A DNA stretch of 64,000 nucleotides from Sinorhizobium mexicanum (GCF_013488225.1 NZ_CP041241.1:62001-126000); one strand, 5' to 3'; shown: positions 55,371 to 63,910, counted from the first letter of the stretch. A program made the numbers and translations. The notes: generated by a model from the sequence alone, not told the origin.

Positions 55371-56214
55371 TATCAATCGAAACAAGCTCAACCACGAGCG
55401 GCTCAGCGGCCTGGTCGCGCTCGTCACGGGAGCGGCGGGCGGCATCGGTCTCGCCGTCTGCCGGCGCCTTGCAGCCGAGGGTGCCCGCGTTCTGATGACG
55501 GATCTCGACGGAGCGCGGCTGGCCGCGGCCGCCGATGACCTTCGAGCGAATGGGGCCGAGGTCGATACCTTGGTCGCCGACCTCGCGAAGAAAGGCGAAC
55601 GGGACCGGCTGGTTCCCGTAGCACTCGAGCGCTGGGGGCGGTTCGACATCCTCGTCAACAATGCCGCCTTTCATGGCGAGCGGCGGACTTTCCTGGACGC
55701 CTCCGAAGAGGAGTTCGAGCAGATTTTCGCTGTAAACGTCACCGCGACAGCCGCACTCTGCCGAGCGGCGGCCAGAGCGATGCAGGCGCAAGGCGCGGGC
55801 GCGATCGTCAATATCGGCTCGATCCAGGCCGGCCTGCCGGTGGCGACCTATGCGGCCTATGTGGCGAGCAAGGGCGCCATCGCGGCACTGACCCGCGCAC
55901 TGGCAGTCGAGCTTGCCCCGGCCGGCATTCGGGTCAACGCGGTCCTGCCAGGGGTGATCGCGACCGAAGCTTTCAAGCAGGCACTCGCCGATGGAGCGGA
56001 TGCCAAACGGCAGATGCCGATGACGGCGGCACTGCTCGAGCGTCAGGGCGAAGCTGCGGAAGTGGCTGCGGCCGTCACCTTCCTCGCTTCCTCTGACGCA
56101 TCCTTCATCACCGGCGCCGCGCTACCCGTTGACGGCGGCCGCAGCATCAGCCGCAAGGCTGACCCATTTGAACAGTCCTTCGGTGACAGAACTGAATCAG
56201 GAATTCCGGAATGA
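55363..56214 (+). CDS. SDR family oxidoreductase, candidate sulfoquinovose (sugar) dehydrogenase
   Basis: This 283-residue classical short-chain dehydrogenase has the cofactor motif VTGAAGGIGLAVCRRL, NNAAFHGERR, catalytic Ser in NIGSIQAG with Tyr-x3-Lys in YAAYVASKG, and FITGAALPVDGGRS at the C-terminus. It starts with GTG and overlaps both neighbours. It lies within a transport operon that also contains a dehydratase and an aldose epimerase, so it should oxidise the imported sugar to its lactone. The sulfoquinovose dehydrogenase of P. putida is also an SDR. Galactose- or fucose-type dehydrogenases are the alternatives. Confidence 0.85.
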   Translation: MPDINRNKLNHERLSGLVALVTGAAGGIGLAVCRRLAAEGARVLMTDLDGARLAAAADDLRANGAEVDTLVADLAKKGERDRLVPVALERWGRFDILVNNAAFHGERRTFLDASEEEFEQIFAVNVTATAALCRAAARAMQAQGAGAIVNIGSIQAGLPVATYAAYVASKGAIAALTRALAVELAPAGIRVNAVLPGVIATEAFKQALADGADAKRQMPMTAALLERQGEAAEVAAAVTFLASSDASFITGAALPVDGGRSISRKADPFEQSFGDRTESGIPE

Positions 56215-57305
56215 CCAAAATCGTGCTGCGCAATGTCGAGAAGCACTACGGCGCCGTGTCCGTTCTTCGCGACTGCAATCTGGAAATCAACGAAGGCGAA
56301 TTCATCGTCCTCGTCGGTCCTTCGGGATCGGGCAAGACTACGCTGCTGCGCATCATAGCGGGGCTGGAGCATATCACCGCGGGGGACCTCTATTTCGGTG
56401 AGCGCCGCGTCAATGATGTCGACGTCGGCGACCGTGACATAGCGATGGTGTTCCAGAACTATGGCCTCTACCCGCACATGTCGGTCTACGACAACATGGC
56501 GTTCGGCCTGAAGCGTCGGAAAATGCCGACCGACGAGATCGACCGGCGCGTGCGCAAGTCGGCCGAGATGCTCAATATCGCACCCTACCTCGAGCGCCGG
56601 CCGCGGCAGCTTTCGGGCGGGCAGCGTCAGCGCGTCGCGCTCGGGCGCGCCATCGTCCGCGATCCAAAGGTCTTCCTGCTCGACGAGCCGCTCTCCAATC
56701 TCGACGCCCATCTGCGCGTCCAGATGCGTACGGAAATCATGAAGGTGCATCGAGCGGTATCGGCGACGGCAGTTTATGTCACGCACGACCAGGTCGAGGC
56801 CCTGACGATGGGTGATCGCATCGTCGTGATGGCGGAGGGGCGCATCCACCAGGTCGGGACCCCCGACGAGCTCTATGACAGCCCGGACAACAAGTTCGTC
56901 GCTTCTTTCATTGGGACGCCTGCGATGGGCTTCTTTGATTGCCCTGCGGCGCAGATGAACGGTAAGGGCAAGGCGGCCCTTGCACCGCGCGTTCGCCTGA
57001 CCGATGCACAGCACGGGCTCCTGTCGCGGAACGGAAACGCGAAGGTGACGGTCGGCATCCGCCCCGAAAGGCTCTCTCTCACGCAAGAGGCAGACGAGAC
57101 GGCAGATATCCTGCTTCCCGGCCGGGTCGACGCCGTCGAGATGCTCGGCTCGGAGCAGTATGTGCACTTCTTCGTGGAGGGCGGTGAGCTGACCGCGCGC
57201 GTGCCACGCGAGCAGCAGGTCAGAGCCGGCGATGCCGTTACATTCCGTGCTGACGCAAAGCACCTATACCTCTTCGATCCGGAAAGCGGCGTGGCGCTGC
57301 GGTAG
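56211..57305 (+). CDS. ABC transporter ATP-binding protein (UgpC/MsmK type)
   Basis: This 364-residue importer ATPase has Walker A GPSGSGKTT, signature LSGGQRQRVALGRAIV, Walker B VFLLDEPLSNLD, VYVTHDQVEALTM, and a C-terminal TOBE/OB domain (VTVGIRPERLSL). The start overlaps the SDR stop (ATGA). It energises the two permeases at 53590 and 54504. A 135-base gap without features follows before the dehydratase. Confidence 0.94.
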   Translation: MTKIVLRNVEKHYGAVSVLRDCNLEINEGEFIVLVGPSGSGKTTLLRIIAGLEHITAGDLYFGERRVNDVDVGDRDIAMVFQNYGLYPHMSVYDNMAFGLKRRKMPTDEIDRRVRKSAEMLNIAPYLERRPRQLSGGQRQRVALGRAIVRDPKVFLLDEPLSNLDAHLRVQMRTEIMKVHRAVSATAVYVTHDQVEALTMGDRIVVMAEGRIHQVGTPDELYDSPDNKFVASFIGTPAMGFFDCPAAQMNGKGKAALAPRVRLTDAQHGLLSRNGNAKVTVGIRPERLSLTQEADETADILLPGRVDAVEMLGSEQYVHFFVEGGELTARVPREQQVRAGDAVTFRADAKHLYLFDPESGVALR

Positions 57306-57440
57306 CGCGCGCCTCGCGCTTCTTCCGCGATCGGTACGGTCGCCAAACGACGCCCGCGCCCGGCCTGCGAAAAACCCGGGCGCGTCTGGTGATGCAGTTG
57401 CGGACCTTGCCGGTCCTCTCATGAAATCAGGAGCATAGTT

Positions 57441-58607
57441 ATGTCTCGCATAGCCAGCATTGAAACATTCCGCGTTCCCCCGCGGTGGATCTTCGTCCGG
57501 GTGACGACGGATGACGGTCTCACCGGTTGGGGCGAAGCCATCATTCCGAAGCGCGCCCGCGCCGTGGTTGCGGCGATCGAGGACATGGCCGCCAATCTCA
57601 AGGGCGTCGATGTTTCGCGGATCGAGGACATAGCGCAGCGCCTCCGCCGCGGGGCCTTTTTCCGCCACGGGCCGATCTTGGCAACGGCGGCGGCCGGCAT
57701 CGAACAGGCATTGTGGGACATCAAGGGCCAGCGGGCCGGCATGCCCGTCTACGAGTTCCTCGGCGGCGCCGTGCGCGATCACGTCCGTGCCTATGCCTGG
57801 ATCGGCGGCGACAGTCCGAATGATATCGTCGAGCATGCGCGCAAGCGGATGGAAGAGGGCTTCACCGCAGTCAAGATGAACGCCACACCGGCGTTGGGGC
57901 ATATCGGCCAGCGGAACCTCATCGACGCCGCCGCCGCGCGCATGGGCGCGTTGCGCGATGCCTTCGGCAACAAGCTCGATATCGCGCTCGATCTCCATGG
58001 GCGCGTGCACCGCGCCGCCCTGAAGCCGCTGCTGGCGGAGCTCGAGCAGTTCCACCCGATGTGGATCGAGGAGGCGACGACCCCGGAGAACGAGGAAACG
58101 CTGAAGATGCTGGCGAGCGCCGCGCGCTCCATTCCGGTCGCGACCGGCGAGCGGCTCAGTTCGCGCTGGGAGTTCAAGCGGGTGCTCGATACCGGTGCGA
58201 TCGACATCATCCAGCCGGACGTGTCGATCACCGGACTGTTCGAGCTCGAGAAGATTGCCCGCATGGCCGAGGTCTACGACGTGGCGGTCGCTCCGCACTG
58301 CCCGAACGGGCCGATATCGCTTGCGGCGTCGCTGCAAGTGGGCTTCTGCTGCCCGAACATCGTCATCCAGGAACAGAGCCTCGGGCTGCACTATCACGCC
58401 GGGTTTGCCGGACTGCCCAAAGCCGACCTGCTCGATTATCTGAAGGACACCAAGCCGCTGACCACGGCTGACGGCGTCTTTGCCATCAACGATGCCGCCG
58501 GCCTCGGCATCGTGCTGGACGAGGAAGGAATTGTTGCGAAGCAGCAGGACTGGCGCCTGCCCGATGCCGACTGGACCCATCCCGACGGCACCTATGCGGA
58601 ATGGTGA
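57441..58607 (+). CDS. Enolase-superfamily sugar-acid dehydratase (D-galactonate dehydratase-like)
   Basis: This 388-residue mandelate-racemase-group protein aligns by eye with E. coli DgoD: PPRWIFVRVTTDDGLTGWGEA, IEQALWDIKGQRAGMPVYEFLGG, and metal ligands Asp in DLHGRVH, Glu in WIEEATT and Glu in ATGERLSSR. The catalytic His is in APHCPNGP and the end is GTYAEW. It dehydrates aldonates to 2-keto-3-deoxy acids. In a sulfo-ED reading it would act on 6-deoxy-6-sulfogluconate, in place of the IlvD/Edd-type enzyme known from P. putida; galactonate is the family-based default. Confidence 0.88.
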   Translation: MSRIASIETFRVPPRWIFVRVTTDDGLTGWGEAIIPKRARAVVAAIEDMAANLKGVDVSRIEDIAQRLRRGAFFRHGPILATAAAGIEQALWDIKGQRAGMPVYEFLGGAVRDHVRAYAWIGGDSPNDIVEHARKRMEEGFTAVKMNATPALGHIGQRNLIDAAAARMGALRDAFGNKLDIALDLHGRVHRAALKPLLAELEQFHPMWIEEATTPENEETLKMLASAARSIPVATGERLSSRWEFKRVLDTGAIDIIQPDVSITGLFELEKIARMAEVYDVAVAPHCPNGPISLAASLQVGFCCPNIVIQEQSLGLHYHAGFAGLPKADLLDYLKDTKPLTTADGVFAINDAAGLGIVLDEEGIVAKQQDWRLPDADWTHPDGTYAEW

Positions 58608-59496
58608 CGCACTTGTAAGGCTCTCGGCGGGGGACCTGGTTCTTACTCTCTCGCCGCATATCGGCGGTTCGGTCGCGGGCTTCGCGAAATCCGGGGCCGA
58701 CCTGATGCGTCGGACCCCGCCTGAGGCACTGGAGAAGGGCGTTGTGCGTCAAACGAGCGCCTTCCCGCTCGTGCCTTACTCCAATCGCATCGCGCATGGG
58801 CGCTTTTCTTTTGGGGGCGAGCACCACCTCGCCCGCAATGCCGGCGAGGAGCACGCCCTGCACGGCAATGGCTGGCAGCTTCCATGGTCCGTCGCCGACG
58901 CCTCGACTTCGTCGTGCAGGCTTGTCCTCGAGCACAGTCCCTTCGGCTGCGGGCCGGGAGGTTCGGACGGCTGGCCATTTGCCTTTCGCGCTACGCAGAG
59001 CTTTACGCTCGAACCGCGAAGCCTGCGCGTGGCGCTTTCGCTCGAAAACGTGGATACGCGGCCGATGCCAGCCGGGCTCGGCTGGCATCCGTTTTTCCCT
59101 CTGCGGCCCGATACGGTCCTTGCCTTCAGCGCATCCGGCATGTGGATGACCGGACCGGACCATCTGCCGACGGAGCACGTTGCAGTGACTTCCGACCGTG
59201 CCTTCGATGGAGGACGTCGGGTCGAATGCGCGACGCTGAACAATTGCTTCACCGGCTGGAGGCGGCGCGCCAGGATAGAACTTGGCGGCGGATTGCCCAC
59301 TTTGCGCTTTGCGGCGGACGAGCTGTTTTCAATGGCGATCGTCTATACGCCTGCGGGGCAGTCCTTTTTCGCTTTCGAACCGGTCAGCCATATGCCGGAT
59401 GCCGTCAAGCGCATGGACTCTACGGTGGATCACGGCCTCCGCATTCTGGCGCCTGGAGAGACGATCGCAGGGCATATCCTGCTGGCCGTGGGCTGA
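58594..59496 (+). CDS. Aldose 1-epimerase family protein (mutarotase)
   Basis: This 300-residue beta-sandwich protein has the substrate residues in PLVPYSNRIAHGRFSFGG, EHALHGNGWQLPW (His), LGWHPFFPL (His) and the C-terminal FAFEPVSHMPDAV (Glu). It interconverts sugar anomers for the dehydrogenase. ATG 58594 overlaps the dehydratase end by 14 bases. The known sulfo-ED gene cluster also includes a mutarotase-like protein. Confidence 0.9.
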   Translation: MRNGDALVRLSAGDLVLTLSPHIGGSVAGFAKSGADLMRRTPPEALEKGVVRQTSAFPLVPYSNRIAHGRFSFGGEHHLARNAGEEHALHGNGWQLPWSVADASTSSCRLVLEHSPFGCGPGGSDGWPFAFRATQSFTLEPRSLRVALSLENVDTRPMPAGLGWHPFFPLRPDTVLAFSASGMWMTGPDHLPTEHVAVTSDRAFDGGRRVECATLNNCFTGWRRRARIELGGGLPTLRFAADELFSMAIVYTPAGQSFFAFEPVSHMPDAVKRMDSTVDHGLRILAPGETIAGHILLAVG

Positions 59497-59633
59497 CCCC
59501 GTGTTCGCCACTGCTTCGTCGCCCGCGCGGTGAAGTCTTCCTTCCATGACAACTTCTCTCCCCTTCCGACCGGCCTCTTGCGATTTCGGCGGCAGCGAGG
59601 TCGTGCAGGATGCCGTTTTACCGTTAATCCCTG

Positions 59634-59665
59634 TTGACTCCTCTAACTTATAACTTATAGAAGAC
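59634..59665 (+). promoter_or_regulatory. Promoter and putative GntR operator (site C)
   Basis: TTGACT (59634-59639) and TATAGA (59656-59661), 16 bases apart, are overlapped by 59644-59665, which matches sites A and B at 17 of 22 positions without gaps (core ACTTATAACTTATAGAAGA). It precedes the sulfonate-type importer operon. Confidence 0.6.
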
Positions 59666-59742
59666 TATCGATGCTAAATTCTATCGCCAGGCTGCGAGGG
59701 AGGGACTCTGTCGGCCGGCGGTCACTGGGAGGGAGAGAAAAC

Positions 59743-60753
59743 ATGCATCGACGTGATTTTCTGGCGGGCGCCGCAGCCTTGTGCGGCGCAGGTCTGGTTC
59801 GCCCGGCGCGAGCCGAAACGGGTTCCGTTTCCGTTGCGCGTGGTTTTGCCATCCCGCACCTGCCGGTGATGGTGATGGAACACCAGTCGCTGTTCCGGAA
59901 GCATCTTGATGCGGCTGGGCTCGCAAGCGTGGCCACAGAATGGGTGACGCTTGGCTCCGGCTCGGTGATGAACGATGCCCTGATTTCCGGCAATCTGTCT
60001 TTCGCCACCGGCGGACCGCCGCCCATGCTTACCCTGTGGTCGCGCACGAAAGGAACGCCGATGGAGGTGCGCGGCGTCTGCAATCAGGCGATCATGCCGA
60101 TGTATCTCAACACCAAGAATCCCGGCGTCCGCTCGATCGAGGATTTCACCGAGAAGGACCGCATCGCGGTCTCGGCGATCAAGGTCTCCATCCAGGCGAT
60201 CATCGTCCAGATGGCTGCCGCGCAGAAGTTCGGCATGGACGCTTATGACCGCCTCGACGAGCTGACGGTCGGAATGAACGCGGTAGACGCGACGACAGCC
60301 CTGCGGTCGGATCAGAGCCCCGTCACCGCCAATGTCAGCCTGCCGCCCTTCCAGTATCAGGAGCTGAAGCTGCCGAACATCCACAAGGTGCTGAGCTCTT
60401 ACGACGTGGTCGGCGAGCCGCATACCTTTTCAATGGTCTGGACCACCCGGCAATTCCAACAGCAGAACCCGGGTATCTACAAGGCCTTCCTCGCGGCGAT
60501 CACCGAGGCGACCGATCTGATCCGCAGCGATAAACCCAAGGCGGCGCAAATCTATCTCGACGTCACGGGCGCGAAGGATTCGCTTGAAGAGACCCTGGCG
60601 CTCCTCAACAACCCCGAAATCGAGTTCACCACGGTGCCGAAGGGAACGTTCCGGCTGGCGGAGTTCATGCATTCGATCGGAACGCTCGAAGCCGATGCGG
60701 AATCCTGGAAAGACTACTTCTTCGAGGATATCCATTCGCTTCCGGGAAGCTGA
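59743..60753 (+). CDS. ABC transporter substrate-binding protein (SsuA/NMT1 type)
   Basis: This 336-residue protein belongs to the nitrate/sulfonate/taurine-binding class. HRRDFLAGAAALCGAGLVRPARA is a twin-arginine-like signal. Family segments are VARGFAIPHLPVMVMEHQSLFRKHLDAAG, LGSGSVMNDALISGNLSFATGGPPPML and VWTTRQFQQQNPGIYKAFLAAI. ATG 59743 follows GGAGGGAG; the frame from 59671 is less likely. With the downstream ATPase and permease it forms a complete importer under site C, so a sulfonate such as sulfolactate or a related C3 acid is a reasonable ligand. Confidence 0.88.
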   Translation: MHRRDFLAGAAALCGAGLVRPARAETGSVSVARGFAIPHLPVMVMEHQSLFRKHLDAAGLASVATEWVTLGSGSVMNDALISGNLSFATGGPPPMLTLWSRTKGTPMEVRGVCNQAIMPMYLNTKNPGVRSIEDFTEKDRIAVSAIKVSIQAIIVQMAAAQKFGMDAYDRLDELTVGMNAVDATTALRSDQSPVTANVSLPPFQYQELKLPNIHKVLSSYDVVGEPHTFSMVWTTRQFQQQNPGIYKAFLAAITEATDLIRSDKPKAAQIYLDVTGAKDSLEETLALLNNPEIEFTTVPKGTFRLAEFMHSIGTLEADAESWKDYFFEDIHSLPGS

Positions 60754-60765
60754 GGGGGTGTTGGG

Positions 60766-61539
60766 ATGACTGCACCTCTCCTCGACGTCAAGGGCGTCAC
60801 GCTCCAGTACAGGACTCAGGAACACGTCGTCACCGCGACCTATCGGGTCGATTTCGACGTGTCCCGGTCCGACCGCTTCATCCTGCTTGGTCCGTCGGGA
60901 TGCGGCAAGTCGACCCTTCTCAAGGCCGTGGGCGGCTACCTCAAGCCGACCGAAGGCAAGATCAGCCTGAACGGACGGCAGATCGTGGCACCGGGGCCAG
61001 ACCGGATGATGGTCTTTCAGGAGTTCGATCAGCTGCTCCCGTGGAAGACGGTCAAAGAAAATGTCGTCTTCGCGTTGGAGGCCTCGCGCAAGCTGCGCGG
61101 CGCGGCGGCGCGGGAGAAAGCCGCCGATGCCATCGCCAAGGTCGGACTCGCACGGTTCGCCGACAGCTATCCGCATACGCTCTCGGGCGGCATGAAGCAG
61201 CGGGTGGCAATCGCCCGCGGGATGGCGATGGAACCCGATATTCTGCTGATGGACGAGCCTTTCGCCGCGCTCGACGCGCTTACCCGGCGCAAGATGCAAG
61301 ATGAACTGTTGGCCCTGTGGGAGGGGACGAAGTTCACGGTCCTCTTCGTAACGCACTCGATTGCCGAGGCGATCAAGGTCGGCAACAGGATCCTGCTGCT
61401 TTCACCTCACCCCGGCCGCGTGAAAGCCCGTATCGACGATATTCCCTACGGCATGGCGCCATCCGCCGCTGCCGCGCTCGAAAAAGAGATCCATAACATG
61501 CTCTTCGCCGAAGAGATCGAGGAGGTCGAGCATGTCTGA
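60766..61539 (+). CDS. ABC transporter ATP-binding protein (SsuB/TauB type)
   Basis: This 257-residue single-domain ATPase has Walker A GPSGCGKST, the Q-loop VFQEFDQLLPWKTV, signature LSGGMKQRVAIARGMAM, Walker B ILLMDEPFAALD and VTHSIAEAIKV. These features and the length fit the sulfonate/nitrate branch. Its stop overlaps the permease start. Confidence 0.93.
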   Translation: MTAPLLDVKGVTLQYRTQEHVVTATYRVDFDVSRSDRFILLGPSGCGKSTLLKAVGGYLKPTEGKISLNGRQIVAPGPDRMMVFQEFDQLLPWKTVKENVVFALEASRKLRGAAAREKAADAIAKVGLARFADSYPHTLSGGMKQRVAIARGMAMEPDILLMDEPFAALDALTRRKMQDELLALWEGTKFTVLFVTHSIAEAIKVGNRILLLSPHPGRVKARIDDIPYGMAPSAAAALEKEIHNMLFAEEIEEVEHV

Positions 61540-62398
61540 CATGACCCCAGCTCCTAGTATCGCCGTCGCCCGAATGGAGGGAGACGCGCACGGTGTCGTC
61601 GAGAAGCCGCTCACAGCCTTTGACAAGATCTACAATCTGAATTGGCTGCGAAAGCTGGTCATGCTGATCGTGCTTGCAGTCATCTGGGAAGTCTATGCGC
61701 GGTGGCTGAACAACGCCCTGCTGTTCCCGACATTTGCCGAGACCGTTGAGGCTCTTGTCGAAGGCGCCGCCAGCGGCATCCTGGTCATTCGCGCCTGGGC
61801 CTCGATCCAGATGCTGCTCGCGGGCTATGTCATCGGCATCATGCTTGCCGGCGTCCTGACTTTTCTTGCGATCGGTACGCGGATCGGCTCCGACTTTCTC
61901 GAGACGATGACGTCGATCTTCAATCCGTTGCCGGCAATTGCCCTGCTGCCGCTCGCGATGACCTGGTTTGGACTGGGATCGGGCAGTCTCATCTTCGTCC
62001 TCGTCCATTCGGTTCTCTGGACCGTGGCGCTCAACACGCATTCCGGCTTTCGCGCGGTATCGAGCACGCTCCGCATGGTGGGGCAGAACTGCAGTCTCTC
62101 CGGGCCGCGGCTTGTCTGCAAGATCCTGATTCCGGCCGCGCTGCCGAGCATCCTCACCGGGCTCAAGATCGGGTGGGCCTTTGCCTGGCGGACGCTGATC
62201 GCGGCCGAACTCGTGTTCGGCGTCAGCTCCGGCCGAGGAGGGCTCGGCTGGTTCATCTACGAGCGCAAGAACCTGCTCGACATCCCCGATGTCTTCGCGG
62301 GGCTGCTGACTGTGATCATCATCGGTCTCGCCATTGAAAACCTGGTCTTCCGCAAGATCGAGGAGAAGACGGTGCGCCGGTGGGGCATGCAGCAATAG
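61532..62398 (+). CDS. ABC transporter permease (SsuC/TauC type)
   Basis: This 288-residue single permease, expected to form a homodimer, has six or so membrane helices and the sulfonate/nitrate family segment FNPLPAIALLPLAMTWFGLGSGSLIFVLVHSVLWTVALNTHSGF. Its coupling loop is LVCKILIPAALPSILTGLKIGWAFAWRTLIAAEL. It precedes the aldehyde dehydrogenase by 45 bases on the same strand. Confidence 0.93.
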   Translation: MSDMTPAPSIAVARMEGDAHGVVEKPLTAFDKIYNLNWLRKLVMLIVLAVIWEVYARWLNNALLFPTFAETVEALVEGAASGILVIRAWASIQMLLAGYVIGIMLAGVLTFLAIGTRIGSDFLETMTSIFNPLPAIALLPLAMTWFGLGSGSLIFVLVHSVLWTVALNTHSGFRAVSSTLRMVGQNCSLSGPRLVCKILIPAALPSILTGLKIGWAFAWRTLIAAELVFGVSSGRGGLGWFIYERKNLLDIPDVFAGLLTVIIIGLAIENLVFRKIEEKTVRRWGMQQ

Positions 62399-62443
62399 CG
62401 AGGCCCACGGGCCGTTAATCAACATACATTTGAGGAGACCGCG

Positions 62444-63910
62444 ATGCTTCAAAAGAGCAGCCATTTCATGCGCGAGGCCAACCTGATCGATGGCAAGTGG
62501 GTTCAGGCCGATGCCGGCGCGACTATCGACGTAATCAATCCTGCGACAGGGCAGAAGATCGGCGTTGTGCCGAAGTCCGGGAGGGTGGAGACCAGGCGCG
62601 CGATAGAGGCGGCGGATAAGGCTTTTCAGACCTTCAGCAAGACGACGGCACTCGAGCGCTCGAAGCTGCTGCGCAAGCTGCATGACGCGCTCATGGAAAA
62701 TCAGGAAGCGCTGGCCTATCTGCTGACCCTCGAGCAGGGGAAATCACTCGCCGAGGCCCGGGGCGAGATCGGCGCTTCGGCCGCCTACGTTCTCTGGTTT
62801 GCCGAAGAGGCGCGGCGCACCTACGGCGACACCGTGCCGAGCCCCTGGGCCGACCGCCGTATCCTCGTGACGAAGGAACCGGTGGGCGTGATTGCGGCGA
62901 TCACGCCGTGGAATTTCCCATCGTCCATGCTGGCGCGCAAGATCGGCCCGGCAATCGCCGCCGGCTGCACCGCCGTGGTCAAGCCCGCCTCTCAGACGCC
63001 CTATTCGGGTCTTGCCTGGGGCGTTCTCTGCGAGGAAGTCGGCATCCCGCCCGGCGTCGTCAATATAGTGACGGGCTCGGCGTCGGAGATCGGCGACGAG
63101 CTCTGCGAGAACCCCGCGGTCAAGAAGATCACCTTCACCGGCTCGACCGAGGTCGGCAAGCTCCTCCTCACAAAGGCGGCGTCGACCGTGAAGAAGGTTT
63201 CGATGGAGCTTGGCGGCAACGCGCCGTTCCTCGTCTTCGACGATGCCGACCTGGACCGTGCCGTCGAGGGCGCGATGGTCGCGAAATATCGCAACTCCGG
63301 GCAGACCTGCGTATGCACCAACCGCTTCTTCGTGCAGAGCGGCGTCTACGACCGCTTCGTCGAGAAGCTCGCTGAGGCCTGCGACAAGCTGAAGGTCGGA
63401 TCGGGGATCGAGGAAGGCGTGCAGCAAGGCCCGCTGATCGACGGGAACGCGGTGGAAAAGGTCGAGGAATTGATCGCGGATGCCACCTCGAAGGGCGGAA
63501 AGGTCATCACCGGCGGCACGCGGCACGAGCTCGGCGGCACATTTTTCCGGCCGACTGTGATCTCGGAAGCGACGACGGACATGCGCTTCATGAAGGAGGA
63601 GATCTTCGGCCCCGTCGCCCCTGTCTTCCGCTTCGAAAAGGAGGAAGAGGCCGTCGCGCTCGCCAACGACACCGAATATGGGCTCGCCTGCTATTTCTAC
63701 ACCAGCGACCTCGCTCGGGCGTTCCGGGTTTCAGAGGGCCTGAAATACGGCATGGTGGGCGTCAACGAGGGGCTCATCACCACACCGGAAGCTCCCTTCG
63801 GCGGCGTCAAGGAGTCCGGCCTCGGTCGCGAAGGCGGGCACCAGGGCATCGAAGATTATCTCGACACAAAATATGTTTGCATCGGCGGTCTTACAGCGCC
63901 GCGCGTCTGA
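62444..63910 (+). CDS. Aldehyde dehydrogenase (succinate-semialdehyde type), candidate 3-sulfolactaldehyde dehydrogenase
   Basis: This 488-residue NAD(P)-dependent ALDH has ITPWNFPSSMLARKIGPAIAAGC, the Glu motif SMELGGNAPFLVF and catalytic Cys in NSGQTCVCTNRFFV, with GabD-type TFFRPTV and APFGGVKESGLGREGG. Sulfolactaldehyde dehydrogenase of the sulfo-ED pathway in P. putida is a GabD-like enzyme, and the adjacent genes fit. GAGGAG lies six bases before ATG 62444. The last residues (TAPRV) and the stop are encoded by the family C repeat that ends the window. Succinate semialdehyde is the default alternative substrate. Confidence 0.9.
   Translation: MLQKSSHFMREANLIDGKWVQADAGATIDVINPATGQKIGVVPKSGRVETRRAIEAADKAFQTFSKTTALERSKLLRKLHDALMENQEALAYLLTLEQGKSLAEARGEIGASAAYVLWFAEEARRTYGDTVPSPWADRRILVTKEPVGVIAAITPWNFPSSMLARKIGPAIAAGCTAVVKPASQTPYSGLAWGVLCEEVGIPPGVVNIVTGSASEIGDELCENPAVKKITFTGSTEVGKLLLTKAASTVKKVSMELGGNAPFLVFDDADLDRAVEGAMVAKYRNSGQTCVCTNRFFVQSGVYDRFVEKLAEACDKLKVGSGIEEGVQQGPLIDGNAVEKVEELIADATSKGGKVITGGTRHELGGTFFRPTVISEATTDMRFMKEEIFGPVAPVFRFEKEEEAVALANDTEYGLACYFYTSDLARAFRVSEGLKYGMVGVNEGLITTPEAPFGGVKESGLGREGGHQGIEDYLDTKYVCIGGLTAPRV

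Noticed and set aside
50478..59496. Cluster read simply as a galactose/galactonate (De Ley-Doudoroff) pathway
   Set aside because: Not excluded by enzyme class alone. I set it second because the exact operator shared with suyA and the sulfonate-type importer plus GabD-like ALDH would be unexplained.
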